Assembly: GCF_024609765.1 (NCBI RefSeq)
Contig: NZ_JANFDG010000003.1
Span: 1 to 64,000 of the forward strand
Length of the DNA stretch: 64,000 nt
Source: Shinella pollutisoli
GTDB lineage: Bacteria > Pseudomonadota > Alphaproteobacteria > Rhizobiales > Rhizobiaceae
Direction of reading: 5' to 3'
Both the position numbers and the translations under genes were made by a program. Under the pieces are notes generated by a model, which searched no databases, was not told the DNA's origin, and saw only the letters and a list, made by a program, of their open reading frames with translations. Numbering within the stretch: position 1 is the first letter of the stretch; every line of letters begins with the position of its first letter. This document shows, piece after piece, positions 50,040 through 61,775 of the stretch.

Positions 50040-51494
50040 TCAGCCGATGCCGCCGAGGCAGACGTACTTCATCTCGGTGAATTCCTCGATGCCGTATTTC
50101 GAGCCCTCGCGGCCGAGGCCGGAGAGCTTGACGCCGCCGAAGGGCGCTTCCGCCGTCGAGATCAGGCCGGTGTTGACGCCGACCATGCCGTATTCCAGCG
50201 CCTCGGCGACGCGGAAGACGCGCGACAGGTCCTTGGCGTAGAAATAGGAGGCGAGGCCGAATTCCGTGTCGTTGGCCTGGGTGACGACGTCGTCCTCGTC
50301 CGTGAAGCGGAAGAGCGGCGCGACCGGGCCGAAGGTTTCTTCCCGCGCCACGGCCATCTCGGGCGTGACGTCGGCGATCACGGTCGGCTCGTAGAAGGTG
50401 CCGCCGAGCGCATGGCGCTTGCCGCCCGAGACGACGCGACCGCCCTTCTTCAACGCATCGGAGACATGCTCCTCGACCTTCTCCAGCGCCGCCTGGTCGA
50501 TCAGCGGGCCGAGCGTCACGCCCTCGTCGAAGCCGTTGCCGGTCCTGAGCTTGCCGACGGCGGCGGCGAGCTTTTCGGAGAAGGCGTCGTAGACGGCGTC
50601 CTGCACGTAGATGCGGTTGGCGCACACGCAGGTCTGGCCGTTGTTGCGGAATTTTGCGATCAGCGCGCCCTCGACGGCGGCGTCGAGATCGGCATCGTCG
50701 AAGACGATGAAGGGCGCGTTGCCGCCGAGCTCGAGGCCGAGCTTCTTGATGGTCGGCGCGCACTGCCTGTAGAGCTCGGCGCCGATCTCCGTCGAGCCGG
50801 TGAAGGTGAGCTTGCGCACGATCGGGTTCGACGTCAGCTCGGCGCCGATCTCGCGGGCCGAGCCGGTGATCACGCTGAAGAGGCCGGCGGGCAGGCCCGC
50901 GCGTTCGCCGAGAACGGCGATGGCGATGGCGGAAAAGGGCGTCTGCGAGGCGGGCTTCAAGACCATTGCGCAGCCGGCGGCGAAGGCCGGGCCGGCCTTG
51001 CGGGTGATCATGGCGTTCGGGAAGTTCCAGGGCGTGATCGCCGCGACGACGCCGATCGGCTGCTTCATCACCAGGATGCGCTTGTCCTTCTGGTGGCCGG
51101 GAACGATGTCGCCGTAGAGGCGGCGGGCTTCCTCGGCGAACCACTCGACGAAGCTCGCGCCGTAGACGATCTCGCCGGTCGCCTCCGGCAGCGGCTTGCC
51201 CTGCTCCATGGTGAGGATGCGGCCGAGATCGTCCTTGTTCTCGATCATCAGCTCGAACCACTTGCGCAGCACCGCCGAGCGCTCCTTGGCGGTCCTGGCG
51301 GCCCAGGCCTTCTGGGCGACGGCGGCCGCGTCGATCGCTTCCTTCGTCTCGCTTGCGCCGAGCTTCGGCACGTGGCCGATGAGCTCTCCCGTCGCCGGGT
51401 TCTTCACGGCGATCCCGGTCGAAGCGTCGGCTTCGATCCAGCGCGTGCCCACAAGGGCTGCCTGGCGCAGCAGGCTCGGGTCTTTCAGGCTCAT
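50040..51494 (-). CDS. gabD: NAD(P)-dependent succinate-semialdehyde dehydrogenase
   Basis: 484 aa aldehyde dehydrogenase: NFPNAMITRKAGPA, catalytic Glu in LELGGNAPFIVFDDADLD, catalytic Cys in NNGQTCVCANRI, and PFGGVKLSGLGREGSKYG. The closest match by motif and length is GabD (482 aa). Start MSLKDPSLLRQ at 51494 with GGGAGA upstream. First gene of the gabD-hpaI-fucU operon, divergent from the nitroreductase. Confidence 0.92.
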   Translation of the reverse strand: MSLKDPSLLRQAALVGTRWIEADASTGIAVKNPATGELIGHVPKLGASETKEAIDAAAVAQKAWAARTAKERSAVLRKWFELMIENKDDLGRILTMEQGKPLPEATGEIVYGASFVEWFAEEARRLYGDIVPGHQKDKRILVMKQPIGVVAAITPWNFPNAMITRKAGPAFAAGCAMVLKPASQTPFSAIAIAVLGERAGLPAGLFSVITGSAREIGAELTSNPIVRKLTFTGSTEIGAELYRQCAPTIKKLGLELGGNAPFIVFDDADLDAAVEGALIAKFRNNGQTCVCANRIYVQDAVYDAFSEKLAAAVGKLRTGNGFDEGVTLGPLIDQAALEKVEEHVSDALKKGGRVVSGGKRHALGGTFYEPTVIADVTPEMAVAREETFGPVAPLFRFTDEDDVVTQANDTEFGLASYFYAKDLSRVFRVAEALEYGMVGVNTGLISTAEAPFGGVKLSGLGREGSKYGIEEFTEMKYVCLGGIG

Positions 51495-51662
51495 CGGACG
51501 GTCTCCCAATTGTCGATGCTGTCGGTCGTGGTGCCGTTATATTGCCTCGCCCGCCGCTCGGGCAATGCGGCAGACCGTCGTTTTCACAAAGCGGAGCGAA
51601 TCTCTTTTCCCGAAGGGCGGGAATCGCTACTTGGAGGAAACCGACAGAACAGGACACCCAGG

Positions 51663-52256
51663 ATGACACACGATACCGGACGCACCGCAGACCATCCCGT
51701 CGACGGGCTCTTCCTCGACCGATGGTCGCCGCGCGCCTTCACCGGCGAGGCCATGCCGCACGAGACGCTCCTCACCCTCTTCGAGGCCGCGCGCTGGGCG
51801 CCCTCGGCCGCCAACGGCCAGCCCTGGCGCTTCGTCTACGGCCACCGCGGCACCGAGGCCTTCGAACGCATCCTCGCGACGCTCGACGACGGCAACCGGC
51901 GCTGGGCGCCGAATGCGTCGGTGCTCGCCGTCATCGTCTCGCAGACCCACCGGACGAATGCGGGCGGCGAGCTGCGGCCGGCCTACACCCACGCCTTCGA
52001 CACCGGCGCGGCCTGGGGCTACCTCGCCCTGCAGGCCCGGCTCAGCGGCTACCATGCCCATGCGATGGGCGGCATCGACCGCACGAAGGCGACGGCCGAT
52101 CTCGGCATTCCGGAAGGTTTCCGGGTGGAAGCGGGCCTGGCGATCGGCAAGCTGGCGGCGAAGGAAACCCTGCCGGAGGACCTCATGAAGCGCGAGGTCC
52201 CGAGCGGGCGCAAGCCGGTCGCCGAGTTCGTCTCCGAGGGCCGGTTCGCGCCCTGA
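51663..52256 (+). CDS. Nitroreductase family flavoprotein
   Basis: 197 aa FMN-binding oxidoreductase: starts with FLDRWSPRAFTGEAMP (the R-S/P-R-F motif), then ARWAPSAANGQPWRF and the C-terminal KREVPSGRKPVAEFV. Substrates of such enzymes range from nitroaromatics to quinones and cannot be guessed here. Followed by a RIME-like repeat and convergent gyrB. Confidence 0.88.
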   Translation: MTHDTGRTADHPVDGLFLDRWSPRAFTGEAMPHETLLTLFEAARWAPSAANGQPWRFVYGHRGTEAFERILATLDDGNRRWAPNASVLAVIVSQTHRTNAGGELRPAYTHAFDTGAAWGYLALQARLSGYHAHAMGGIDRTKATADLGIPEGFRVEAGLAIGKLAAKETLPEDLMKREVPSGRKPVAEFVSEGRFAP

Positions 52257-52354
52257 TCCGGCTGACGGACCCCGCGAAGATCGTGCCGGGCGCTCGGCCC
52301 GCCCTCACCCTAGCGCGCGAGACGACGATGGTTCGGGAAAACGGTGCGTCCCGT

Positions 52355-52405
52355 CTCCTTCTCCCCGCTTGCGGGGAGAAGGTGGCCGGCAGGCCGGATG
52401 AGGGG
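52355..52405. repeat. RIME-like palindromic element, copy 4
   Basis: CTCCTTCTCCCCGC, GCGGGGAGAAGG, then GGCCGGCAGGCC and GGATGAGGGG: the two-arm unit of copies 1-3, here in the 176-bp gap between the nitroreductase gene and gyrB. Confidence 0.7.
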
Positions 52406-52432
52406 CCATATCCGGAAGAGAGGGCGGCCGGG

Positions 52433-54868
<2,436 letters not shown>

Positions 54869-54939
54869 TCAGAGGGTCTTTCCAAAGTTCTTGCGAAAGG
54901 CGGAAAACAAGGGGCGAATCACGGTTTTCCAGCAGGCGG

Positions 54940-54968
54940 ACTATAGGGATTTTGCCGGCAAGTTCCAA
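54940..54968 (-). promoter_or_regulatory. gyrB: gyrB promoter
   Basis: Minus strand: TTGGAA (54963-54968), 17-nt spacer, TATAGT (54940-54945), about 72 bp before the gyrB start. It matches the rhizobial housekeeping pattern with a CTATA-type -10. Confidence 0.55.
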
Positions 54969-55003
54969 ACCGATGGCAGGGAATCGGGGCAGAAATCAGG
55001 GGA

Positions 55004-55384
55004 TCACCGCGCTTTTTCCCGGCTATTGCACGCCTTTTCGAGAATGCCGGCGAGGCGGCGCACGGTCTCGGGCGAAAGCCCCCGGATTTCCGCCGAAAGC
55101 CGGTTGGCGAAAGCGGTGTATTCGGGCGGCAGGCCGGCCGTGTCGACCACCACGCGCGGGTCGGAGATCCGGGCGAGGCGCAGGAGTTCCTCCGCCTCGT
55201 CCCAGATCACGTTGAAGTAGCCCGCCACGCGCTGCAGGAAGTCGAAGCTCGGCACGCCGCGCCTGCCGTGCTCCAGCGCCGAGAGATAGGCGGGCGTGAC
55301 GCCGAGCGCCGCGGCCATCTCCTTCTGCGAGACGCCCTTGCGGGCGCGCAGGTGCCGCACGGCCTTGCCGAAGGGCGTCGTCAT
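55004..55384 (-). CDS. XRE family transcriptional regulator
   Basis: 126 aa. Helix-turn-helix at about 10-65 (RKGVSQKEMAAALGVTPAYLSALEHGRRG); the rest is helical with no ligand domain. Start MTTPFGKAVRHLRA at 55384 overlaps the smr stop (ATGA). It is last in the timA-mltA-smr-xre unit; target genes unknown. Confidence 0.85.
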   Translation of the reverse strand: MTTPFGKAVRHLRARKGVSQKEMAAALGVTPAYLSALEHGRRGVPSFDFLQRVAGYFNVIWDEAEELLRLARISDPRVVVDTAGLPPEYTAFANRLSAEIRGLSPETVRRLAGILEKACNSREKAR

Positions 55385-55947
55385 CGCTTCTCTCCCGGCT
55401 GGCGGGCGAGCCGCACGTAGAGCGCGCCCTCGCCGCCGTGATTGCGCGCCGCCGGCTCCCAGGAGGAGATCAACGGCCGGAACTCCGGCAGCGAGAACCA
55501 CAGCGGCACCGCCCGCTTCAGCGCGCCGTCGCTGCCGAGCGAGGTGCCCTTGCCGGTGATGACGAGGACGTGGCGCAGCCCGCGCTCGTGCGCATGGATG
55601 AGGAAGCCGAGCAGGAAGCCGTGCGCCTCGCTCTGGATCATGCCGTGCAGGTCGATGCGGGCTTCGAGCGGCAGGCGGCCGCGGGCGATCTTGCGCTTGA
55701 CCGGCCGCTCGAGCGGATGGTGGCGCGCCTCCTTCCTGCCGCCGAGAACGAGGGGGATGTCGCCGGACGGCCTGCCGGCGGCCTCCTTCGCCGCGGCGGG
55801 CGCGGCCTTCGGCTCCGCCGGCTTTTCGGCGAAGGCCTCCTCGAATTCGGTGAGCGCGTCGAGCCGGCCCGGCAGCGCCCGCGTCGAGCGGGCGACCTTG
55901 CCCCAGAGGATGCGGTCCTCGCTCGACAGCGTCTTATCCTTCGGCAT
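55381..55947 (-). CDS. Smr domain protein
   Basis: 188 aa. After an Ala/Pro-rich N-terminal half, the Smr (MutS2 C-terminal-like) nuclease domain: RIDLHGMIQSEAHGFLLGFL, the nucleic-acid-binding VLVITGKGT, and GGEGALYVRL. Stand-alone Smr proteins bind or cut RNA at stalled ribosomes or branched DNA. Overlaps mltA by 14 nt at its start and xre by 4 nt at its end. Confidence 0.85.
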   Translation of the reverse strand: MPKDKTLSSEDRILWGKVARSTRALPGRLDALTEFEEAFAEKPAEPKAAPAAAKEAAGRPSGDIPLVLGGRKEARHHPLERPVKRKIARGRLPLEARIDLHGMIQSEAHGFLLGFLIHAHERGLRHVLVITGKGTSLGSDGALKRAVPLWFSLPEFRPLISSWEPAARNHGGEGALYVRLARQPGEKR

Positions 55948-57052
55948 GGAGGTATCTCGCCGCCGCCGCCTTCGGGATGAGCAGGAAGAAATCCGCCGCG
56001 TTGCGGACGGAGCCGGCAAGCGCGCCGGCGGCATCGCCCGAGCCGGTGAAGATGTCGCCGCGCGCCGGGCCGACGATCGCCGTGCCGGTATCGAGCGCCA
56101 GCATCAGCCGGCGGAAGGGCTTGTCCCCGTCCATGTGCGTGAGGCTGTCGCTCGCCACGAAGAAGGGCAGGCCGAAGGTGTGGATCGCACGATCGACGGC
56201 GAGCGACCGACCGGCGACGAGCGGCACCTTGGCCGCGGCGACGGGGCCGAGTGCCGGATCGTCCACCGCCGCCTCGCGGAAGAAGATGAAGGAGCGGTTG
56301 TGCCGGAGCACCGCGTCCGCCTCGTCCGGATGGCGGGCGAGCCAGTCGCGGATCGACGCCATCGACACCGTCGCCGCGTCGATCTCGCCGCGCTCGATCA
56401 GGAGCTTGCCGATCGCCGAGAAGGGATGGCCGGACTTGGCCGCATAGGTTATCCGCTGCATGCGCCCGTCGGGATGGACGAGCCGGGCCGCACCCTGCAC
56501 ATGGGCGAAGAAGACGTCGACCTTCGAGCGCGCCCAGGCGATTTCCAATCCGCGCCCCGCGAGGAAGCCGTCCTCGATTGCGCCGCGGTCCGGATATTCG
56601 GCGATGCTGCCGTCCTCCAGGCGACGGGCGAAGGCGAAGGAGGGATCGAGGCCTGCCGGACGGTTGCCGTCGTCGAGATCGACCAGGTCGTCGGGCCGGC
56701 GGTAGAAGGGATGGCGGTATTCCGCGTCGGGCTCGGCCCGCACCGCCACCTCCGGCTCGTAGAAGGCGGTGACGAAGCCGGCCGAGCCGTCCGCCTTCTC
56801 GATGCGGAAGGGCACGCATTCGGCCTCGAAGAAGGCTCGGGTCGCGGCTGCGCCTTCCGGCCTCGCCTCAGCCGCCGCGTCGAGCAGCGCCAGAAGCTCC
56901 TGCGCCGTCACGCCGAGCGCGCCGGTGCGGTAGGGCTTCACCGTGCGGACATGGCGGCGACAGCGCTTCATCGCCGCGATCAGCGGCGAGGGATCGTCCT
57001 CGTCCCAGCCGGGAAGCGCCGCGAAGCCGACCGGGACGAGACGGTAGTCCAT
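55934..57052 (-). CDS. mltA: Membrane-bound lytic murein transglycosylase A family protein
   Basis: 372 aa. MltA barrel with FVTAFYEPEV, TYAAKSGHPFSAIGKLLIERGEI and the 3D domain at the end (LMLALDTGTAIVGPARGDIFTGSGDAAG), in which the catalytic Asp lies. No signal peptide or lipobox is seen: the protein begins MDYRLVPVGFAALPGWDEDD and the timA stop is only 14 nt upstream, leaving no room for one. The family is periplasmic, so export route or true start is in question. Confidence 0.85.
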   Translation of the reverse strand: MDYRLVPVGFAALPGWDEDDPSPLIAAMKRCRRHVRTVKPYRTGALGVTAQELLALLDAAAEARPEGAAATRAFFEAECVPFRIEKADGSAGFVTAFYEPEVAVRAEPDAEYRHPFYRRPDDLVDLDDGNRPAGLDPSFAFARRLEDGSIAEYPDRGAIEDGFLAGRGLEIAWARSKVDVFFAHVQGAARLVHPDGRMQRITYAAKSGHPFSAIGKLLIERGEIDAATVSMASIRDWLARHPDEADAVLRHNRSFIFFREAAVDDPALGPVAAAKVPLVAGRSLAVDRAIHTFGLPFFVASDSLTHMDGDKPFRRLMLALDTGTAIVGPARGDIFTGSGDAAGALAGSVRNAADFFLLIPKAAAARYLHAEG

Positions 57053-57066
57053 CGTTCAGGCCCCGC

Positions 57067-57771
57067 TCAGCCTTCCGACTCGGTGGCGATCAGCTTCCAG
57101 TTCGGGTCGCGGGAACGGATGTCGCGGGCGAAGGTCCACAGATCGTTGACCTCGGCCACGCTCTCGGCGTCGCCCTCGATCAGCGCGCCGGCCTTGTCGT
57201 AAGTCGCCGAGATGAGCTGGCTGACGATGCGCAGCGTCACGTTCGCCTCGTCGCCCTTGACCTCGGCGGCGACGATGTCGGCCTTCTCGATGCCGACGAA
57301 GGTGGAGCGGACGACCTCGCCCTTCGCCTCGCGTTCGGAGATCGCCGCGTCAAAGCCTTCGTAGACCTCGCGCGAGAGCAGGTTCTTCAGCGTCTTGCGG
57401 TCGCCGTCGGCAAAGGCGACGACGATCATCTCGTAGGCCATGCGGGCGCCAGCGACGAACTCCTTCGGATCGAAGGAGGGATCGGCGCGCACGATCGCGC
57501 GCAGCTGCTCGTTGAGCGGCGAGCCGGGCGGCGTGAAGGCGTCGACGGAGGCGTAGGGGCTTGCTTCCTCGTCCGTCCCGTCGCGGCGCGGCAGCGTCAC
57601 CACCTTGCCGCGGTCGGGCGATTCGGCCTGGTCGGCAGCCTCCCGCCGCGAGTACGGATCGAAGGGCGGCCGTTCATGCCCGGTCCGGCGTCCGAGCACG
57701 TTGCGCAGCTGCAGGAAGATGACGACCGCAGCCACGAGGAAGAAAATCGTTACAAAATCGAATGAGCCCAT
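57067..57771 (-). CDS. Tim44/TimA family membrane-associated protein
   Basis: 234 aa: N-terminal TM segment (FDFVTIFFLVAAVVIFLQL), a hydrophilic linker with PFDPYSRR, and a Tim44-like domain (FLAGARMAYEMIVVAFADGDRKTLKNLLSREVYEGF-type blocks, DLWTFARD). The bacterial relative of the mitochondrial import factor Tim44; common beside fxsA and secB in alphaproteobacteria. Start at 57771, with a good promoter at 57811-57839. First gene of timA-mltA-smr-xre. Confidence 0.88.
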   Translation of the reverse strand: MGSFDFVTIFFLVAAVVIFLQLRNVLGRRTGHERPPFDPYSRREAADQAESPDRGKVVTLPRRDGTDEEASPYASVDAFTPPGSPLNEQLRAIVRADPSFDPKEFVAGARMAYEMIVVAFADGDRKTLKNLLSREVYEGFDAAISEREAKGEVVRSTFVGIEKADIVAAEVKGDEANVTLRIVSQLISATYDKAGALIEGDAESVAEVNDLWTFARDIRSRDPNWKLIATESEG

Positions 57772-57810
57772 TATCCGCGCAGCCAATGTTCCTATTTTTC
57801 GTGTCCTTCC

Positions 57811-57839
57811 CATATAGTCCGCAACGGCGCATCATTCAA
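57811..57839 (-). promoter_or_regulatory. Promoter of the timA operon
   Basis: Minus strand: TTGAAT (57834-57839), 17-nt spacer, TATATG (57811-57816), the CTATAT-type -10 of rhizobial housekeeping promoters. About 40 bp before the timA start. Confidence 0.5.
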
Positions 57840-57902
57840 ATGGCGATGGCGTGAACGGACACGGCCTCGCAAGAACCGAAAACCCTGCGCTCCCGGGAAG
57901 CC

Positions 57903-58376
57903 ATGCCGAGACTTCTTCTGCCGCTCTTCTTCCTCCTGCTGCCGCTTGCGGAAATCGCCGGCTTCATCCTCGTCGGGCGGCGCATCGGCGTCTGGCCGAC
58001 GCTCGGCCTCGTCGTGCTTTCGGCGGTCGCCGGCGTCGTCCTGATCCGCGTCCAGGGCTTCGGTGCGCTCGCCCGCCTGCGCCAGGCGGCGGCGGGCGGC
58101 GACGAGCCCGGCCGGGCGCTGCTCGACACGGCGATGATCGTGCTCGCGGGCTTCCTCCTGCTCATCCCCGGCTTCCTCACCGACATCATCGGTCTCCTCC
58201 TGTTCCTGCCGCCGTTCCGGCGCTGGCTGTGGAACCGGATCCGGCGCAATTTCGTCGTGGTCGACATCTCCGCCGGACCGCGCCGCAGCCCGCCGGACGA
58301 CGGCCCGCAACGCACCATCGAGCTTGGCGAGGACGAGTTCCGCCGCGACGAGCGGGACGGAGGCCGAGGGTTGTAA
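57903..58376 (+). CDS. fxsA: FxsA family membrane protein
   Basis: 157 aa with three or four TM segments (LLLPLFFLLLPLAEIAGFILV, TLGLVVLSAVAGVVLI, MIVLAGFLLLIPGFLTDIIGLLLFLP) and the FxsA core GVWPTLGLV and GFLTDIIG; a hydrophilic tail follows. FxsA overproduction blocks phage T7 exclusion by plasmid F in E. coli, and the normal role is unknown. secB starts 56 nt after its stop. Confidence 0.9.
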   Translation: MPRLLLPLFFLLLPLAEIAGFILVGRRIGVWPTLGLVVLSAVAGVVLIRVQGFGALARLRQAAAGGDEPGRALLDTAMIVLAGFLLLIPGFLTDIIGLLLFLPPFRRWLWNRIRRNFVVVDISAGPRRSPPDDGPQRTIELGEDEFRRDERDGGRGL

Positions 58377-58432
58377 GGCCGGGACCGAAATGCTAGATGG
58401 CCTCACTTTCCGGAACCCTCGAGGACCAATCG

Positions 58433-58921
58433 ATGACCACCGACGCAGCAGCAACCGAGAAGCCCGCGGCGAGCCCCTCGCTCAACATCCTGGCGCAGTA
58501 CGTGAAGGACTTCTCCTTCGAGAACCCGGGTGCGCCGCGCTCGCTCCAGGCCCGCGACAAGGCGCCGGCGATCAACATCAGCGTCAACGTCAACGCCAAT
58601 CCGCTCGCCGAGAACGATTTCGACGTCGTGCTCTCGATGAACGCCGAAGCCAAGGACGGCGACAAGGTCCTCTTCAACGCCGAGCTCGCCTATGGCGGCG
58701 TCTTCCGCGTCTCCGGCTTCCCGCAGGAGCACATGCTGCCGCTTCTCTTCATCGAGTGCCCCCGGCTGCTCTTCCCCTTCGCCCGGCAGATCATCGCCGA
58801 CGCCACCCGCAACGGCGGCTTCCCGCCGCTGATGATCGACCCGATCGACTTCGCGCAGATGTTCGCCCAGCGCATGGCCGAGGAGCAGGTCAAGGCCAAG
58901 GTCAACTCGGCCGCCAACTAG
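58433..58921 (+). CDS. secB: Protein export chaperone SecB
   Basis: 162 aa; keeps precursor proteins unfolded and hands them to SecA. Typical core: [87 protein letters not shown] region by blocks, ending in the SecA-binding Met-rich helix. Start [12 protein letters not shown] at 58433 with GAGGA upstream; an ATG 36 nt earlier is the alternative. Confidence 0.97.
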   Translation: MTTDAAATEKPAASPSLNILAQYVKDFSFENPGAPRSLQARDKAPAINISVNVNANPLAENDFDVVLSMNAEAKDGDKVLFNAELAYGGVFRVSGFPQEHMLPLLFIECPRLLFPFARQIIADATRNGGFPPLMIDPIDFAQMFAQRMAEEQVKAKVNSAAN

Positions 58922-58944
58922 GGACTCGTTCCTGGAAATCGAAG

Positions 58945-58981
58945 ACGCCCGGTTCGGAAAGGAAAGGACCGGGCGTTTTTT
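58945..58981 (+). terminator. secB terminator
   Basis: ACGCCCGGT (58945-58953) pairs with ACCGGGCGT (58968-58976), then a T-run to 58981: a good intrinsic terminator between convergent secB and dnaQ. Confidence 0.9.
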
Positions 58982-59005
58982 GTTCGAGCATGTCTCCGGA
59001 TCGCG

Positions 59006-59710
59006 TCAGGCGCCGTATTTCGCCCAGATCGCCTTGGCGCCGATCTTTTCCACCATCGCCCGGTGGGCGGCCTCCTCTTCCGCCGTCAGGCGGGGGGCGA
59101 GCGGCCGCGGGCGGATGCCGAGGGGTACGACCACGTCGTCCTCCATCTCGACCAGGGTCTGGCGCCCGGCTTCCGCGGTGCCGAGGCCGAGGGCCGCCTG
59201 CCGGCCGCCGATCATCTCGATATAGACTTCGGCCAGAAGCTCGGAGTCGAGCAGCGCGCCGTGCTTGGTGCGGTGCGAATTGTCGATGCCGTAGCGCCGG
59301 CAGAGCGCGTCGAGCGAGTTCGGCCCCATCGGATGCTTGCGGCGGGCGAGCGCCAGCGTGTCCGTCACCCGGTCGGCGGCGACCGGAGGCAGGTCGAGCC
59401 GGGCGAGCTCAGCATTGATGAAGCCCATGTCGAAGGTGGCGTTGTGGGCGACCCAGCGGGCGTCGCCGAAGAATCCGAGGATCCTCTCCACCACGTCGGC
59501 GAAGGGCGGATGGTCCTTCAGGAACTCGTCGGTGATGCCGTGCACGGCGAGCGCGTCCGGATGGACCTTGCGGTCGCCCGGGTTGATGAAGAGATGCAGC
59601 GTCCTGCCGGTCGGGAAATGGTTCTCCAGCTCCACGCCGCCGATCTCGATCACGCGGTCGAGCTTGTTGTCGAGACCGGTCGTTTCCGTATCGAAGATGA
59701 TTTCACGCAT
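59006..59710 (-). CDS. dnaQ: DNA polymerase III epsilon subunit (proofreading exonuclease)
   Basis: 234 aa DEDDh exonuclease: FDTETTGLD (Asp7, Glu9), VAHNATFDMGF, and HGALLDSELLAEVYIEM. The C-terminal part carries the alpha-subunit-binding tail. Overlaps coaE by 8 nt; co-oriented with replication leaving oriC leftwards. Confidence 0.96.
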   Translation of the reverse strand: MREIIFDTETTGLDNKLDRVIEIGGVELENHFPTGRTLHLFINPGDRKVHPDALAVHGITDEFLKDHPPFADVVERILGFFGDARWVAHNATFDMGFINAELARLDLPPVAADRVTDTLALARRKHPMGPNSLDALCRRYGIDNSHRTKHGALLDSELLAEVYIEMIGGRQAALGLGTAEAGRQTLVEMEDDVVVPLGIRPRPLAPRLTAEEEAAHRAMVEKIGAKAIWAKYGA

Positions 59711-60299
59711 CGGCCGCAGGCTCCCTCAATCGTCGAATCACCTCTTCCACCTGTTTGCGCGCCGCTTCAAGTCCCCTGCCCGTATCGATCACGAAATCGG
59801 CCCGGCGGCGCTTTTCCGCATCCGGCACCTGGCGCGACAGGATCAGGGCGAACTTCTCCTCCGTCATGCCCGGGCGCGACAGCACGCGCTCGCGCTGGAT
59901 CTCCGGAGCGCAGGAGACGACGACGATCCTGTCCATCCGGCTCTCGCCGCCGACCTCGAAGAGGAGCGGGATGTCGAGCACGACGAGGTCCGTCCCCTTC
60001 GCGCGCTCGGCCGCGACGAACTCCGCTTCGCGGCGGCGCACGAGCGGGTGGATGACCGCCTCCAGCTCGGCGAAGCGCTCCGGGCTCTTCGCGAGCGTCG
60101 CCGAAAGGGCGGCCCGGTCGATGACGCCGTCGCGCAGCGCCTCGGGAAAGCGTTCGGCCACCGGTGCCACGGCCTCGGCGCGGTAGAGATCGTGCACCGT
60201 CGCGTCGGCGTCGTGCACCGGCACGCCGAATTCGCGGAACAGCTCGGCCGTCGTCGACTTGCCCATGCCGATCGATCCGGTGAGGCCGACGACCAGCAT
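59703..60299 (-). CDS. coaE: Dephospho-CoA kinase
   Basis: Last step of CoA synthesis. 198 aa with P-loop GLTGSIGMGKST, DADATVHDLY, and VVLDIPLLFEVGGE. Start at 60299 overlaps the aroE stop by one nucleotide (TGATG). Note that coaA, the first enzyme, is 40 kb away in the same window. Confidence 0.95.
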   Translation of the reverse strand: MLVVGLTGSIGMGKSTTAELFREFGVPVHDADATVHDLYRAEAVAPVAERFPEALRDGVIDRAALSATLAKSPERFAELEAVIHPLVRRREAEFVAAERAKGTDLVVLDIPLLFEVGGESRMDRIVVVSCAPEIQRERVLSRPGMTEEKFALILSRQVPDAEKRRRADFVIDTGRGLEAARKQVEEVIRRLREPAADA

Positions 60300-61156
60300 C
60301 AATGCCTCTCCATGTCCGCGAGGATCAGGCGGCGCAGCGTCTCGTCGACGACCGGACGGACGCCGAACCATTTCTCGAAGCCCGGCACCGCCTGGTGCAG
60401 CAGCATGCCGAGCCCGTCGACGGTGGCAAAACCCTGTTTGGCCGCCTGTCTCAGGATCGGCGTCACCAGCGGCACGTAGACGATGTCGGTCACGACGGCA
60501 TCTTCGGCCAGCGGCAAGAAGTCGAAGTCGGGCGCCGCCTCGCCGTCCATGCCGAGCGAGGTCGTGTTGACGAAGAGCCCCGCCCCTTTCGAGACCTCGG
60601 CGAGCGCTTCCATCGGATGGGCGTGCACCCGCGCGCCGAACCGGTCGGCGAGCTCCCGCGCCCGCGCCACGGTGCGGTTGACGACGTGGATTTCGCCGAC
60701 GCCGCGATCGCGCACGGCCTGGATGACGGCGCGGCTCGCCCCGCCGGCGCCGAGGATGACGGCGCTGCCGATGCCGTTCCAGCCGGGGACGGCTGCATCG
60801 AGATTGGCGAGGAAGCCGCGGCCGTCGGTGTTGGTGGCGTGGATGAGCCCGTCCTCCAGCCAGAGCGTGTTGGCCGCGCCCAGCTCCTCGCTCAGCGCGT
60901 CGGGCCTGTCGGCGAGGCGGAAGGCCGCCTCCTTGTGCGGGAGGGTGACGTTGCCGCCGCAGAAGCCGGATTCGCCGCTCTTGAGCGCGGCGATGAAGCC
61001 GGCGAAGTTTTCCGGCGCCACTTCCTCACGGGTGTAGCTGCCCGGAATTCCGAGCGTTTCCAGCCAGTGGCCGTGGATCAGCGGCGAGCGCGAATGCCGG
61101 ACCGGAAAGCCGGTGACGAAGGCGCGGCGGAAGGATGTTTCACGTGAATCATGCAT
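60299..61156 (-). CDS. aroE: Shikimate dehydrogenase
   Basis: Reduces dehydroshikimate to shikimate with NADPH. 285 aa: [18 protein letters not shown] (substrate), catalytic Lys in [15 protein letters not shown] motif [10 protein letters not shown], and [18 protein letters not shown]. The ATG at 61156 (MHDSRE) is preferred on family grounds; the GTG at 61165 has the better-spaced AGGGAG, so the start is not settled. Overlaps maf by 8 nt. Confidence 0.94.
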   Translation of the reverse strand: MHDSRETSFRRAFVTGFPVRHSRSPLIHGHWLETLGIPGSYTREEVAPENFAGFIAALKSGESGFCGGNVTLPHKEAAFRLADRPDALSEELGAANTLWLEDGLIHATNTDGRGFLANLDAAVPGWNGIGSAVILGAGGASRAVIQAVRDRGVGEIHVVNRTVARARELADRFGARVHAHPMEALAEVSKGAGLFVNTTSLGMDGEAAPDFDFLPLAEDAVVTDIVYVPLVTPILRQAAKQGFATVDGLGMLLHQAVPGFEKWFGVRPVVDETLRRLILADMERH

Positions 61157-61748
61157 CGATGGCACCGAGCTCCCTCAGTTTGGCCAGCAGCGGCAGCAGC
61201 GGCAGGCCGAGAATGGTGAAATAGTCGCCGTCGATCGCCTCGAAGAGCTGCACGCCCTCCCCTTCGAGCTGGTAGGCGCCGACGCTCGCCAGCACCTTGC
61301 TGCCCACCCGCGCCAGATGCCGATCGATGAAGGCCTCCGACAGCGGCCGCATGGTGAGCCGGGCAATGGAGACGTGGCGCCAGAGGACGGTGCCGTCGCG
61401 CGCAAGCGCGATGCCGCAGTTGAGCGCATGGGTGCGGCCGGACATCGCCGTCAGGTGCGACTTCGCCTCCGCCATATCGCCGGGCTTGTGGAAGACGCGT
61501 CCGTCGAGCGACAGCGTCTGGTCCGAGCCGATGACGAGCGCGCCCGGCACCGCCCGCGACACGTCGAGCGCCTTGGCGGCCGCCAGTTCGCCGGCAAGCT
61601 CCGGCGGGCTCGGGTCGCGCGTGGCGAGCCTAGCCTCCACCGCCCGCTCGTCGATCGACGCCGGTCGGGCCTCGAAGGAGAGGCCGGCATTTTCCATCAG
61701 CATGCGCCGGAACGGGCTTTGCGAGGCGAGGATCAGGGGGGTCGTCAT
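61149..61748 (-). CDS. maf: Maf-like nucleotide pyrophosphatase
   Basis: 199 aa with [16 protein letters not shown], the metal/phosphate site SDQTL and [22 protein letters not shown]. Family enzymes remove non-canonical nucleotides (UTP/dTTP or m7GTP subtypes). Second gene of ppsR-maf-aroE-coaE-dnaQ. Confidence 0.92.
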   Translation of the reverse strand: MTTPLILASQSPFRRMLMENAGLSFEARPASIDERAVEARLATRDPSPPELAGELAAAKALDVSRAVPGALVIGSDQTLSLDGRVFHKPGDMAEAKSHLTAMSGRTHALNCGIALARDGTVLWRHVSIARLTMRPLSEAFIDRHLARVGSKVLASVGAYQLEGEGVQLFEAIDGDYFTILGLPLLPLLAKLRELGAIDA

Positions 61749-61775
61749 GCATATCTCCGGTGGTGCCCCTCCGCG

